From Oceanobacillus sp. Castelsardo (lineage in GTDB: Bacteria; Bacillota; Bacilli; Bacillales; Amphibacillaceae): 64,000 nt of DNA. The stretch is taken from contig NZ_LYCS01000011.1 of NCBI RefSeq assembly GCF_001659985.1, forward strand, positions 40,982-104,981, read 5' to 3'. Under the pieces are notes generated by a model. It searched no databases. It was not told where the DNA came from and worked only from the letters and a program-made list of their open reading frames with translations. This document shows, in pieces, positions 7,991 to 17,349 of this stretch (position 1 is the stretch's first letter; each line of letters begins with the position of its first letter). Position numbers and translations under genes: made by a program.

Positions 7991-9526
7991 TTACTCCCAC
8001 TCAATAGTAGCAGGTGGCTTACTTGTTACATCATAAACGACACGGTTAATATGGTCTACTTCATTTACGATACGTGTGGAAATTTTTTCTAATACATCCC
8101 AAGGAATACGAGCCCAATCCGAAGTCATTCCATCAATAGATGTAACAGCACGAATACCAATGGTGTAGTCGTATGTTCTCGCATCTCCCATTACCCCAAC
8201 ACTTCTGATATTAGGTAGAACAGTGAAGTATTGCCAAATGTCACGGTCTAAACCTGCAGCTGCGATTTCTTCACGTAAAATAGCATCTGATTCACGAACG
8301 ATTTCCAACTTTTCGTCCGTCACTTCTCCAAGTACACGAATAGCAAGTCCTGGACCTGGGAAAGGTTGACGCCATACGATGTGATCTGGAATCCCTAATT
8401 GCGTTCCAAGTTCACGAACTTCATCTTTGAATAACGTTTTCAATGGTTCAATCAATTCAAATTGCATATCTTCTGGAAGTCCACCAACATTATGATGTGA
8501 CTTAATCGTTTGAGCTGTGTCGGTACCACTTTCAATAATGTCTGTATAAAGCGTACCTTGAGCTAAAAAGTCCATATCTTTCAGTTTAGCTGCTTCATCA
8601 TCAAAGACATAAATAAATTCGTTACCAATAATCTTACGTTTCTTCTCTGGATCGTCTACACCTTTTAATTTAGATAGGAAACGATCTTTTGCGTCGATTT
8701 TAATGATATTCATATGGAAATCATCCGCAAATACTTTCATCACATCGTCCGCTTCATTTTTACGAAGCAAACCATGGTCAACGAAAATACATGTTAATTG
8801 ATCGCCAATTGCTTTATGAATAAGAGCAGCAACAACAGAAGAGTCTACTCCACCACTTAGAGCACAAAGTACGTTTTTATCGCCTACTTGAGCTTGGATG
8901 TTTGCGACTTCTTGTTCGATAAAGTTTTCAATCGTCCAGTCCCCAGTACTTCCGCATGCATCGAATACAAAGTTTCTTAGAACATCATTTCCATATTCAG
9001 AATGTCTTACCTCTGGGTGGAATTGTACGGCATATAATTTTTCATTTGGATTACTCATTGCTGCAATTGGAGTCGATGAGCTTGTCGCATCAATTTGAAA
9101 TCCTTCAGGAGCAGCAGTTACTTTATCTCCATGACTCATCCAAACCGTTTGATTCGCTGGAGTATCTTTGAAAAGAACGGGTTGTCCTTCCAAATCGATA
9201 AGCGCTTTTCCATATTCACGGTTCTTGGATTTTTCTACTTTTCCATCGTAATGAAGAGCCATTAATTGCATTCCGTAGCAAATACCTAAAATAGGTATAT
9301 CTAAATCAAAAATTTTTTCATCTGGACGAAAACTATTTTCTCCATATACACTATGTGGTCCACCAGATAGGATAATTCCTTTTGGATTTATTTTTTTAAT
9401 TTCTTCTGCTGTCAATTTATGAGAGTGTAATTCACTGTACACTCCAAATTCTCTAATTCGACGAGTAATTAGTTGATTGTACTGACTACCAAAATCAAGT
9501 ACTAAAATCATTTCTTCATTTCCCAT
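7991..9526 (-). CDS. guaA: GMP synthase (glutamine-hydrolysing)
   Basis: Converts XMP to GMP using ATP and glutamine in the cytoplasm; 511 aa, normal length. The class I glutamine amidotransferase domain starts [20 protein letters not shown] and has nucleophile Cys83 in GICYGMQ and a His/Glu in VQFHPEV. The ATP-pyrophosphatase domain has the PP-loop LSGGVDSSV (about residue 225). The C-terminal dimerisation domain ends KPPATIEWE, the conserved GuaA terminus. The start has AGGAG upstream. Controlled by its own promoter and guanine riboswitch at 9619-9825. Confidence 0.98.
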   Translation of the reverse strand: MGNEEMILVLDFGSQYNQLITRRIREFGVYSELHSHKLTAEEIKKINPKGIILSGGPHSVYGENSFRPDEKIFDLDIPILGICYGMQLMALHYDGKVEKSKNREYGKALIDLEGQPVLFKDTPANQTVWMSHGDKVTAAPEGFQIDATSSSTPIAAMSNPNEKLYAVQFHPEVRHSEYGNDVLRNFVFDACGSTGDWTIENFIEQEVANIQAQVGDKNVLCALSGGVDSSVVAALIHKAIGDQLTCIFVDHGLLRKNEADDVMKVFADDFHMNIIKIDAKDRFLSKLKGVDDPEKKRKIIGNEFIYVFDDEAAKLKDMDFLAQGTLYTDIIESGTDTAQTIKSHHNVGGLPEDMQFELIEPLKTLFKDEVRELGTQLGIPDHIVWRQPFPGPGLAIRVLGEVTDEKLEIVRESDAILREEIAAAGLDRDIWQYFTVLPNIRSVGVMGDARTYDYTIGIRAVTSIDGMTSDWARIPWDVLEKISTRIVNEVDHINRVVYDVTSKPPATIEWE

Positions 9527-9618
9527 AAATTTTACTCCTATCTAAATCTATTTATAAAGGTTACTATACTACATCATCATTCTACAGTTATTATTCCATG
9601 AAAAGCGAAGTTAATCAC

Positions 9619-9678
9619 AAAAAAACCTGAATTTCTCCTTTTCATAGTAAAAAAACTAGAAAAAGGCAGAAATCCAAG
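9619..9678 (-). terminator. Riboswitch-controlled terminator of guaA leader
   Basis: In the sense direction CTTGGATTTCTGCCTTTTTC (9659-9678) pairs with GAAAAGGAGAAATTCAGG and is followed by seven Ts. The 5' arm can instead pair with AAGGCGGAAAATCTAA (9695-9710), whose AAGGC is the 3' strand of aptamer stem P1. Ligand-stabilised P1 therefore blocks the antiterminator and allows termination: an OFF switch. Confidence 0.85.
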
Positions 9679-9705
9679 TTTTTCATCAAACCATTTAGAT
9701 TTTCC

Positions 9706-9779
9706 GCCTTCATAGTCAGAGTATTTACGGTACTCTGGTAGAAACTTTCGAACCATATTATCGAGGATATACGAAAGGC
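9706..9779 (-). promoter_or_regulatory. Guanine riboswitch aptamer of guaA
   Basis: Minus strand shows the purine-aptamer blocks GATAATATGG, AAGTTTCTACC, ACCGTAAAT and GACTATG enclosed by a P1 stem GCCTT/AAGGC. The specificity base is C (GACTATG), as in guanine-type aptamers. Together with 2690-2754 this gives two guanine riboswitches on functionally linked neighbouring transcription units. Confidence 0.95.
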
Positions 9780-9796
9780 CAATTACAATTTCTTTT

Positions 9797-9825
9797 ATTC
9801 TACTAATCAACGTTTACTTGGTCAA
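9797..9825 (-). promoter_or_regulatory. SigmaA promoter of guaA
   Basis: TTGACC (9820-9825), 17-bp spacer, TAGAAT (9797-9802). The -35 box overlaps the end of the transglutaminase gene (stop at 9822-9824), so guaA has a promoter of its own directly after that operon. Confidence 0.8.
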
Positions 9826-12023
9826 CCCATTATGTGATTAATTAAATCTTTCCATAATTTCGTTAGTTCCACGGAATGTTTCTTAGGAAACTCATTTTTA
9901 TAAAGAAGTTGTTCATAGTAGCCTGTCAGTTTACCCATTTCACTTGTTCCATAATGGTCATCTACCATTTTAGCAAACTCCCTTAACGTCTGATTTGGAT
10001 CTTTTACAAGACCTTTTCGTTGTAAAAGCTTCATGGCATGATGATACGCTTCTTGGAATGTTTTAGCGTCCGCAGTTTTATCCATTTTATAAGAAACCAA
10101 TTTCGTCCGCCATTGATTTCTAAATAGATATAGAAAGACTATCGTAATAACAACAAAGACAATAAGAAAAAGCCAACTCCAATTACTAAATGGATTCGTG
10201 TCACGATTTTCCGGCAATAGATTAAAAGCTGTTTCCGCTTCTTCCTCTTCCTGTTTTTCTGTTACTTGCTCCTTTTCTTCTTCGGAATCTGCCGAAGTGT
10301 CTAATTCATCATCGTCCGCTTCCGTGTCTACTTGAGATTCTCCAAAGTAGAAATCCGATAAGTTAGAAAATCCTTGAGTTGGTTCAAACGGCACCCAACC
10401 ATATTCAGGAAAATATACTTCTACCCAAGAATGAGCGTTAGCATTTGTAATTTGGTACTTATCAGGTTCACTACCAAAGTTACTTTCTATTAAGTCACCA
10501 CTAGTAAATCCTTTTACCCATCTCGCTGGTATATCAAGTGTTCGAAGCATCACGACCATAGACGTTGAAAAGTTATCACAATACCCAATTTTTGAATCAA
10601 ATAAAAATTGATCCACATAATCTTCATTTCCTTGAGGCACTGGGATATTTTCTGTTTTATATTCATACCCATTTTGATTAAAATACTGTTCAATTGCTTT
10701 CGCTTTATCATAGCGATTCGTTTCATTTGCAGTTATTTCCTCCGCTAAACCTACTACTCTATTTGGCAATGTTGATGGCAATTGTGTATATTTATCTAAA
10801 ATCTCTTTAGGGTATTCTTCTGAACTATTTTTCAATTGACTAATGGCAAAGGATGGTATGTCATATTGTATTTGATAAATCAAGTCGGAAGTCGAATCGT
10901 TTTCTGTTTGAATTGCACCGGAATTAGAGTCTAATGAAAATACCGTTTGTGCACCGGTTAAAACTTCTGCTTGATTAATTCCATAAGGATACATCAATTT
11001 CCCGATTGACTTATTTTGAACTTCTATTATTCCTGTTAACTCTTTAGTTTCGACATGATCTGTATACGTTTCTAATTCTATATGACCATTTAATTGTTCT
11101 TTATAGTCTGGCTTCTCCGATAACTCCCAGCCTTTTCCTGTATAGATATCCCTTGTCTCGATTCGCCAGTAATGTTGGTCATGAACATAAGCAGTAAATA
11201 CTGGAGTGTTATCTTGTACAAATGACCCTCCTAGTCTTGAGTCATCCTCTCCATATCCTACTTTTTGAATAGTATTACCAAATCCTCCCCCTGCTTCTTC
11301 TGCCGCACTATATATAAAAGGAACAGGATCAGGCCATTGCGGATCAATTTTCGGTACAACAAACCCGACTAGGGTGGAAAAAGCGATGATGGCCAAAAGT
11401 GGAAGTAGCCAAGATTTTATTTTCCTCATCCACTCAAACCCAATAGAAGCAGGATTGAATTCTTTTAGCAGATTCGCAATCGCTAACGCAACTAAAGAAA
11501 TAATAAATGCTCGTACAATGGATAACGCCGCATCATACGTTGTAAATGTATCTAGTACTGTAATATAAATGAAGGTTAATAAAATAAATAGAAAGATTCG
11601 CTTCATTTGGACAAACCAATAATGTAGCAAATAGCTCATTAAAGCGATTAAAATAAAAAATAAGAAACTACGAAAAACTGGAGTCAATGTATATAAGTCC
11701 CGAGAAATAAGGGCATCCATATTAATAGAAAAATCTTTAATCAGTTGCGCCACCCAACCAAGATTCAAAAGGGATTGATCAAAATAGAGCCAATGTATGA
11801 GAAATAGAAGGACTATGCCCTTAACTAGACATGACAGCCACCACTTTAATTGCAGGAAACTAGTTAGAAAACAAAAGAAAGCATAAAAGATAAACACGCT
11901 TATACTTTCCGTATCTGTTATATCTTGTAAAGGATATAACCATTCCAAAAACAAGAAGCAGCCACATAAATATAGAAGTGAGGTGTAGATAACCGTAGAT
12001 TTACTTTTTAATAAGGCTTTCAT
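9822..12023 (-). CDS. TgpA-like transmembrane transglutaminase-domain protein
   Basis: Membrane protein of 733 aa: an N-terminal block of about six TM helices (DUF3488-like), an extracytoplasmic transglutaminase domain with Cys in KIGYCDNFSTSM and His in NAHSWVEVYF, an acidic low-complexity linker (DTEADDDELD...EEEEAE), a further TM helix and a C-terminal cytoplasmic DUF4129-like part. Orthologous by position to B. subtilis yebA. Physiological substrate not known. It overlaps the DUF58 gene by 4 bp, forming an operon with DUF58 and MoxR genes. Confidence 0.88.
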   Translation of the reverse strand: MKALLKSKSTVIYTSLLYLCGCFLFLEWLYPLQDITDTESISVFIFYAFFCFLTSFLQLKWWLSCLVKGIVLLFLIHWLYFDQSLLNLGWVAQLIKDFSINMDALISRDLYTLTPVFRSFLFFILIALMSYLLHYWFVQMKRIFLFILLTFIYITVLDTFTTYDAALSIVRAFIISLVALAIANLLKEFNPASIGFEWMRKIKSWLLPLLAIIAFSTLVGFVVPKIDPQWPDPVPFIYSAAEEAGGGFGNTIQKVGYGEDDSRLGGSFVQDNTPVFTAYVHDQHYWRIETRDIYTGKGWELSEKPDYKEQLNGHIELETYTDHVETKELTGIIEVQNKSIGKLMYPYGINQAEVLTGAQTVFSLDSNSGAIQTENDSTSDLIYQIQYDIPSFAISQLKNSSEEYPKEILDKYTQLPSTLPNRVVGLAEEITANETNRYDKAKAIEQYFNQNGYEYKTENIPVPQGNEDYVDQFLFDSKIGYCDNFSTSMVVMLRTLDIPARWVKGFTSGDLIESNFGSEPDKYQITNANAHSWVEVYFPEYGWVPFEPTQGFSNLSDFYFGESQVDTEADDDELDTSADSEEEKEQVTEKQEEEEAETAFNLLPENRDTNPFSNWSWLFLIVFVVITIVFLYLFRNQWRTKLVSYKMDKTADAKTFQEAYHHAMKLLQRKGLVKDPNQTLREFAKMVDDHYGTSEMGKLTGYYEQLLYKNEFPKKHSVELTKLWKDLINHIMG

Positions 12024-13297
12024 CTTATATCCACCTCAATTGGCTTTTTCACTAATTTTTCTTCCGTAATAATTTGTGTTCCTATTCCTTCCCTTTTAAA
12101 TCGGTGTAACGTTAATCGATCAGACTCCGTGATCAAAGTAGAGGATTGTATAAACACGACCACCACTTGTTTCATTCGTTTACTCATTTGATCAATCGTT
12201 TGTTTGAATGTTTCATCCATATAAGTCGTCATCACAAAAACAATATCTCCATTGTTCATTCGAAGCATTTGTTCTTTTAATAATAATCCAAATGACTCCA
12301 TTCCAGTTGGTTGTAACGTAGTCAAATGTTCTATCACTCTATTTCTTAAACCGACTTCTTTATTAAGGGTAAAATAATTATTCCCTTTTTTCCCTGTAAT
12401 GGTTATTAAATTAACTCTCGTATGTTGCTTTCGGAATGCTTCTATTAGACCTAGTGTTAATTCGATAGATCCCTCAAAGGCAAGTGGGTTTAATGATGGA
12501 TTATTACAGCTATCTAAAGCAAGCAATATATTTGAACTTTTTTCTTGTTCAAATTCCTTCGTCATCATCGTATTTTTTCTCGCTGTCTGCTTCCAATCAA
12601 TCCAAGTGAAACGATCGCCAGGTTCATATTCACGCACCCCAACCGCTATGTTTGTATTTACTACAGAATGATTTGCTTCGGAAGCCAATTTTCCTTGTTC
12701 CGAGTTACTTAAGAAATGAAGGTTTCGAACGGATAATGGTTTTGGATGTACGAATAGTTCATCTTCCACTTGGAATATATGCTCCTTTTTCACAAACCCA
12801 AAGACATCTCCAGTCTTCACGCGAATTTCTTGCAAGGAATGTTTCCCTCTTGGAATTTGATCAAGGGTATACGTGATTTCAATATTACGATTAAACCAAG
12901 GCAAAACAGCTTTTTTTACTTTTCTATCCCGCTTTAAGTTATTGGGTTGATTCATTGATTCATATTTTCGTTGACCATTATCCAGCCGATTTAAAGAATG
13001 AGAAAACACTTCTTCTACCAGACAGTAATAGATAGGGAATGGTATATTTCGCTTCAAATTTATCGAAACGGTTATAGATTCCCCCGCATGTACCACTTTC
13101 TTCGATAAGCTTCTAGAAACTTGCCAATTTCTAATTGGATACATTAGAAAACCTATATGATAGACAAAAATCGGTAGAAAGCCAGAAAATAAAAACCAGC
13201 TTACAAATCCACCTTGAAACATGGCATAGGAAAATAAAATCGAGATTAGAATGAAAACAAAAAATAAATTGAAAAGGAATTTTAGTGAATTTTTCAT
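12020..13297 (-). CDS. DUF58 domain protein
   Basis: Protein of 425 aa with two N-terminal TM helices, a beta-rich region and the DUF58 signature YEPGDRFTWIDWKQTARK, followed by a von Willebrand A-like region (NILLALDS). DUF58 proteins regularly pair with MoxR ATPases and are thought to be assembled or remodelled by them. Positional counterpart of B. subtilis yeaD. Coupled to the transglutaminase gene by ATG/stop overlap and three bases from the MoxR gene. Confidence 0.88.
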   Translation of the reverse strand: MKNSLKFLFNLFFVFILISILFSYAMFQGGFVSWFLFSGFLPIFVYHIGFLMYPIRNWQVSRSLSKKVVHAGESITVSINLKRNIPFPIYYCLVEEVFSHSLNRLDNGQRKYESMNQPNNLKRDRKVKKAVLPWFNRNIEITYTLDQIPRGKHSLQEIRVKTGDVFGFVKKEHIFQVEDELFVHPKPLSVRNLHFLSNSEQGKLASEANHSVVNTNIAVGVREYEPGDRFTWIDWKQTARKNTMMTKEFEQEKSSNILLALDSCNNPSLNPLAFEGSIELTLGLIEAFRKQHTRVNLITITGKKGNNYFTLNKEVGLRNRVIEHLTTLQPTGMESFGLLLKEQMLRMNNGDIVFVMTTYMDETFKQTIDQMSKRMKQVVVVFIQSSTLITESDRLTLHRFKREGIGTQIITEEKLVKKPIEVDIR

Positions 13298-13300
13298 TTA

Positions 13301-14257
13301 CTAAAATTCCTTTCGAATGGGAATTTGTGTTGATTTTACAATTTGGGAAATAACCTCTTCACTTGTCATTCCCTCGTATCTTGCTTCTGAAGTAAGAATA
13401 ATACGATGACCGAAAACAAACGGAACTAAAAATTTCACATCATCTGGCAAAACATAATCCCGACCATAAATATATGCATAAGCCTTCGCTGCTTTCATTA
13501 AAGCAATGGCTCCCCTTGGACTTACCCCTAAATAGGTGGCAATATCTTCACGTGTCTTCGTTACTAAATGAATGATATACTCTTGAATACTTTTATCGAT
13601 ATAAACCTCTTTTACCTCTTGTTGTACTTGAATCAATTCTTCCTTTGTCATCACAGCTTGTATTCCCTCAATTGGATGGTTTCTAGAGGTGCGCTCTAAA
13701 ATCTTTAACTCTTCCATAAATGTAGGATACCCCATTTTTAACTTCAAAATAAAACGATCTAATTGCGCTTCTGGTAATGGGTAGGTTCCTTCATATTCAA
13801 TTGGGTTTTGGGTTGCCATAACAAAGAAGGGCTTTTGGAGAGGGATCGTATTTCCATCAACGGTAATATTCTTCTCTTCCATTGCTTCAAGGAGTGACGA
13901 TTGCGTCTTCGGAGAGGTACGATTTATTTCATCAGCAAGAACGATATTACCTAAGATTGGGCCAGGTCGAAATTCGAATTCTAATTCTTTCGGATTATAA
14001 ATTGAAATTCCGGTTACATCTGATGGAAGTAAGTCTGGGGTGAATTGAACTCTTCTAAAATCACAATCTAGTGATTTCGCTAATGCCCTTACAAGCATAG
14101 TTTTCCCAACACCTGGAACATCTTCCAAAAGCACATGGCCTTCAGCAAGTAAAGCTACTAAACTCAGTGTTGCAACATCCTCTTTTCCAATCATTACTTT
14201 ATTGATATTCGTTAACACTTTTTCAACTTTTTCATTATAAACTGTTATTCCTTGCAC
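13301..14257 (-). CDS. MoxR-family AAA+ ATPase
   Basis: Cytoplasmic ATPase of 318 aa. Walker A is DVPGVGKTMLV, Walker B is IVLADEINRTSP, and sensor 1 is VMATQNPIE; the C-terminal lid has SPRGAIALMKAAKA. Such ATPases act as chaperones for VWA/DUF58 partners, which fits the next gene. Counterpart of B. subtilis yeaC. First gene of the three-gene operon; the client is not known. Confidence 0.92.
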   Translation of the reverse strand: MQGITVYNEKVEKVLTNINKVMIGKEDVATLSLVALLAEGHVLLEDVPGVGKTMLVRALAKSLDCDFRRVQFTPDLLPSDVTGISIYNPKELEFEFRPGPILGNIVLADEINRTSPKTQSSLLEAMEEKNITVDGNTIPLQKPFFVMATQNPIEYEGTYPLPEAQLDRFILKLKMGYPTFMEELKILERTSRNHPIEGIQAVMTKEELIQVQQEVKEVYIDKSIQEYIIHLVTKTREDIATYLGVSPRGAIALMKAAKAYAYIYGRDYVLPDDVKFLVPFVFGHRIILTSEARYEGMTSEEVISQIVKSTQIPIRKEF

Positions 14258-14392
14258 CTTTTTCTACGCCCCTCTCGAATAGATTTTATATATCAACTAT
14301 ACATGAAATAACAAAGCGAAAAACAGTAGAAGTATTTGTAAATTGTCTTCCTGACTTGCGCTGTCCTTCATCAACTTAAATCCATCACAAAA

Positions 14393-14415
14393 GGTTTCGT
14401 CATGATGACGAAACC
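14393..14415 (-). terminator. Terminator after the amidase gene
   Basis: GGTTTCGTCAT pairs with ATGACGAAACC in a perfect stem followed on the minus strand by TTTTG. It begins 11 bases after the amidase stop. Confidence 0.8.
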
Positions 14416-14425
14416 AATAATATGA

Positions 14426-15925
14426 TTACTGAAAATACGGATTACCCTTCATACCTACCCATAAATCAGACTGCTCCAATTGGTAGGCTAGTTGTAATAA
14501 ACAATGTTCTTCCCCTTTTTGTGCCATCACTTGCACTCCAAGCGGCAACCCATTCTCAGATAAATAAACTGGCACAGACATGGCTGGTTGGCCAGTAAGG
14601 TTCGCTAGTTGAGTAAATGGTGTATACGTTAAGCTTGGTAAAAACATATCATAGACGATTTGTTGTTGTTCTTCTACATTTCTCACTTTCGAAATTTCTT
14701 CTACGTATCTCTTGTGTTTTTCTTTATTTGGTGTGAGCTCTCCTATACTTGGAGCGGTAGAAGCTGTAGTAGGAGTTATATATAAATCATACATTCTATG
14801 GAAATTCACCATTTGTTCCGCTGCTTTATCCCAAGACGCTAGACTCTCAGAATACATTGCCGCCGAAACGGACTTACCTGCTTGGTTAAGTACCCAAGAT
14901 TCCATTTCCATGTCTTCTGCTGTCAACTCTCTACCAAGTGCGTGTTCCATCCCAATAATTGTTGCGTTCATTTCCCCGCTGTTCATTAGGTAATAGTCCT
15001 TCATTAGCTGCACACCGTCGACAGGACCATCCACCTCTTCCACATAATGCCCTTCTGATTCTAAGACTTTCACTAAGTTCTCGACCGCTATTCTTGCATC
15101 CTTTGAGACCGGAGTTCCAACGGGGGACTTCGTTGAAAATGCAATACGCAATGGCTTTTTAAAAGGTTTAACCATTGTTTCCTTATAATTCTCCGTAAAT
15201 AATGGTGTTTGGTAAGCTGCTTCTGGCTGAACTACTTGCAATACATCAAGCATTGCAGCACTATCCCTTACACTTTTACTTAAAACAAAGTCAATCGATG
15301 CCCCTTGCCATTGTCTTCCAACTCCAGGTCCAACTGGAGTCCGTCCTCTTGTTGGTTTTAAACCAAATAGGCTTGTAAATGAAGCAGGAATTCGAATCGA
15401 ACCACCACCATCACTTGCACCCGCTAGAGGAACCACTCCAGATGCAATTGCTGCTGAAGCACCCCCACTTGATCCACCAGGTGAAAACTCCTTATTCCAT
15501 GGATTTCGTGTAGGTCCATAAAGCTTTGGCTCTGTTATGTTTTTCAATGCAAATTCTGGAGTATTCGTGTGTCCCATAAAATGAAAACCAGCATCACGAA
15601 ACCTTTTCACAAAATAGGAATCGACTTTTGACATATTTCCTTGTAAAAGCTTGGAACCAGCTGTCAACGGTTCCCCCTCTATTGACTGACTAATATTTTT
15701 CATTAAAATTGGCACGCCATTAAATGGCGCATTTTCAATAGATAAGTTCTCCGCCTCTTTTAACGCCTGTTCTTTCCTAGTATGTGTAACAATATTTAGG
15801 GCTGGTTGTACTTCTTCCAACCGCTTAAAGGCGATTTCCATTAATTCCTTGGCAGATACTTCTTTTTTCCGAATAAGGGTTGCCATCTCTGTAGCATCAA
15901 GTGATAAAAACGTTTCAATATTCAT
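14426..15925 (-). CDS. Amidase signature family hydrolase
   Basis: Putative amidase, 499 aa. The Ser-cisSer-Lys triad is visible: Lys in GVPILMKNIS, the signature GGSSGGASAAIASG, and the nucleophile Ser in ASDGGGSIRIPAS. The start at 15925 (MNIETFLSL) has AGAGGTG five bases upstream; the open frame extends 25 codons further (to 16000) but without a ribosome site and into the preceding intergenic space. Relatives include AmdA/AmiE-like proteins and GatA; the lack of gatC/gatB neighbours argues against tRNA amidation. Substrate unknown. Confidence 0.88.
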   Translation of the reverse strand: MNIETFLSLDATEMATLIRKKEVSAKELMEIAFKRLEEVQPALNIVTHTRKEQALKEAENLSIENAPFNGVPILMKNISQSIEGEPLTAGSKLLQGNMSKVDSYFVKRFRDAGFHFMGHTNTPEFALKNITEPKLYGPTRNPWNKEFSPGGSSGGASAAIASGVVPLAGASDGGGSIRIPASFTSLFGLKPTRGRTPVGPGVGRQWQGASIDFVLSKSVRDSAAMLDVLQVVQPEAAYQTPLFTENYKETMVKPFKKPLRIAFSTKSPVGTPVSKDARIAVENLVKVLESEGHYVEEVDGPVDGVQLMKDYYLMNSGEMNATIIGMEHALGRELTAEDMEMESWVLNQAGKSVSAAMYSESLASWDKAAEQMVNFHRMYDLYITPTTASTAPSIGELTPNKEKHKRYVEEISKVRNVEEQQQIVYDMFLPSLTYTPFTQLANLTGQPAMSVPVYLSENGLPLGVQVMAQKGEEHCLLQLAYQLEQSDLWVGMKGNPYFQ

Positions 15926-15996
15926 AGGTACACCTCTTTTGGTAATATTCCCCACTCCTTCTATCTTAGTTGAGAAACCAATATAAAAGCAACCAA

Positions 15997-16176
15997 TCAT
16001 TGTGATGGTTGCTCTTGACCTTCTTTATTCTTCTTTTCTTCCCTCTTCCACGGAGGATCCAACGCTTCATGAAGCACTTGATTCACTTTATACACAAGAA
16101 ACGGGACAATAAAAGCAAGCAATGTATAAAACCACTCTAATAGCGTTGGAAATCTTTCTAGGATTGAATCCCACAT
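15997..16176 (-). CDS. Small membrane protein, fourth gene of ger operon
   Basis: An open frame of 59 codons beginning MWDSILERFPTLLEWFYTLL, with one strong hydrophobic helix (about residues 16-29) and a charged C-terminus (KREEKKNKEGQEQPSQ). It starts three bases after the GerC-type stop with GGGAGG nine bases upstream, so it is almost certainly translated. Some ger operons carry small fourth proteins that tune germination; homology to any of them cannot be shown here. Confidence 0.7.
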   Translation of the reverse strand: MWDSILERFPTLLEWFYTLLAFIVPFLVYKVNQVLHEALDPPWKREEKKNKEGQEQPSQ

Positions 16177-16179
16177 GAA

Positions 16180-17349
16180 TTAATCCTCCCCGTGTTTACC
16201 TTTCGTTCGTGCTGAAGACCCTGGCCTGGATAATGCGGATTTCACATCAATGGTAATATCACTTTTCGAAAAATAATTCTCACCATGATCCCAGTTATCC
16301 TCTACTTCCTTCCATAAATCGTAATGGTACATGCGCAAATGATCATGAAGAGAAAGGACATCCACTTTGTATTCATCTTTTACTAAACTAATTGCATCTT
16401 CAACATTTTTTTTAACTTCTTCATTTAATACTTTCTCAAACCTTTTTACTTCCTTCTCAGTATCTAAATCTCGTGACCCGGTATACTCGGCAACTTGCGC
16501 CTCTAATCCTATATTCACATGGAACCTTAAACCATCCTTATCTTTATTCTTTAATTGAACCTTACTTTTCCCTTTTAAAATTAGAAAACTTACCTGATCC
16601 CCTGCAATTTCTGTCGTAATTGTTCCTCCTTGATTCTTACCAATGATAAAATTAACCCCCCTTGCTTCATCACCTTCAAGTATACCCACCATTTGATCGG
16701 TGTACCCAAGAAACACTGCAAAGCCGTCATATTCAACACTATTTTCTTTAAGGATTGACAATAGTGGAATCATAAAACTTCGGTCATCTAACATTAACTC
16801 TTGAATATTCCCCATACTAATTGGTCCTATCGTAATAGAGGATCTTTTATTTTCCGTTAACTCACTAATATATTGGGATGGGATTTTCACTTGTTCGGGT
16901 TCAATCTCCAGGAAATCACTTGCCTTGCCGTCTGCAATTGCCAATAATATTCCACGCCTCATATCCGGTAACCGAAGAAACACATCCATGACATTACCAA
17001 ATGATCCCTCCTTTTCAGCAACCTCCCTTGAAATAATAACGAAATCCAAATGTTCTATATTTACAACACGATTTGCTTGCCTACCGATATAACCGTTAAT
17101 CTCTTGCAAGGTTTCCCCTGCCCCACTTAAATTCCGATAGGCCTTTCCTCCCCCGGCCTCGGTAGGCGTACCTAACCCAGCTGGAACAACAAATTGTTCC
17201 GTCATTTCAAATTTTGCACCTTGTTCCTCAGCTAAATCAATAGCAACCCCAAATAAAAATCCTCTTTCTTCAATTTCAACATTATCCCAACAACCTGATA
17301 GAAAGAGTAGCAACACCACCAGGAATAATATACCTTTTCTACTTTTCAC
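16180..17349 (-). CDS. Ger(x)C-family germinant receptor lipoprotein
   Basis: C subunit of a nutrient germinant receptor in the spore inner membrane, 389 aa. It has a lipoprotein signal with lipobox LSGC (Cys about residue 20) and the typical GerC opening WDNVEIEERGFLFGVAIDL. The C-terminal domain includes the conserved DVLSLHDHLRMYH region. It overlaps the B-subunit gene by 11 bp. Ligand not predictable. Confidence 0.93.
   Translation of the reverse strand: MKSRKGILFLVVLLLFLSGCWDNVEIEERGFLFGVAIDLAEEQGAKFEMTEQFVVPAGLGTPTEAGGGKAYRNLSGAGETLQEINGYIGRQANRVVNIEHLDFVIISREVAEKEGSFGNVMDVFLRLPDMRRGILLAIADGKASDFLEIEPEQVKIPSQYISELTENKRSSITIGPISMGNIQELMLDDRSFMIPLLSILKENSVEYDGFAVFLGYTDQMVGILEGDEARGVNFIIGKNQGGTITTEIAGDQVSFLILKGKSKVQLKNKDKDGLRFHVNIGLEAQVAEYTGSRDLDTEKEVKRFEKVLNEEVKKNVEDAISLVKDEYKVDVLSLHDHLRMYHYDLWKEVEDNWDHGENYFSKSDITIDVKSALSRPGSSARTKGKHGED

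Noticed and set aside
9577..9810. A 77-codon frame on the guaA leader
   Set aside because: It lies fully within the riboswitch aptamer and terminator; RNA structure explains the sequence.
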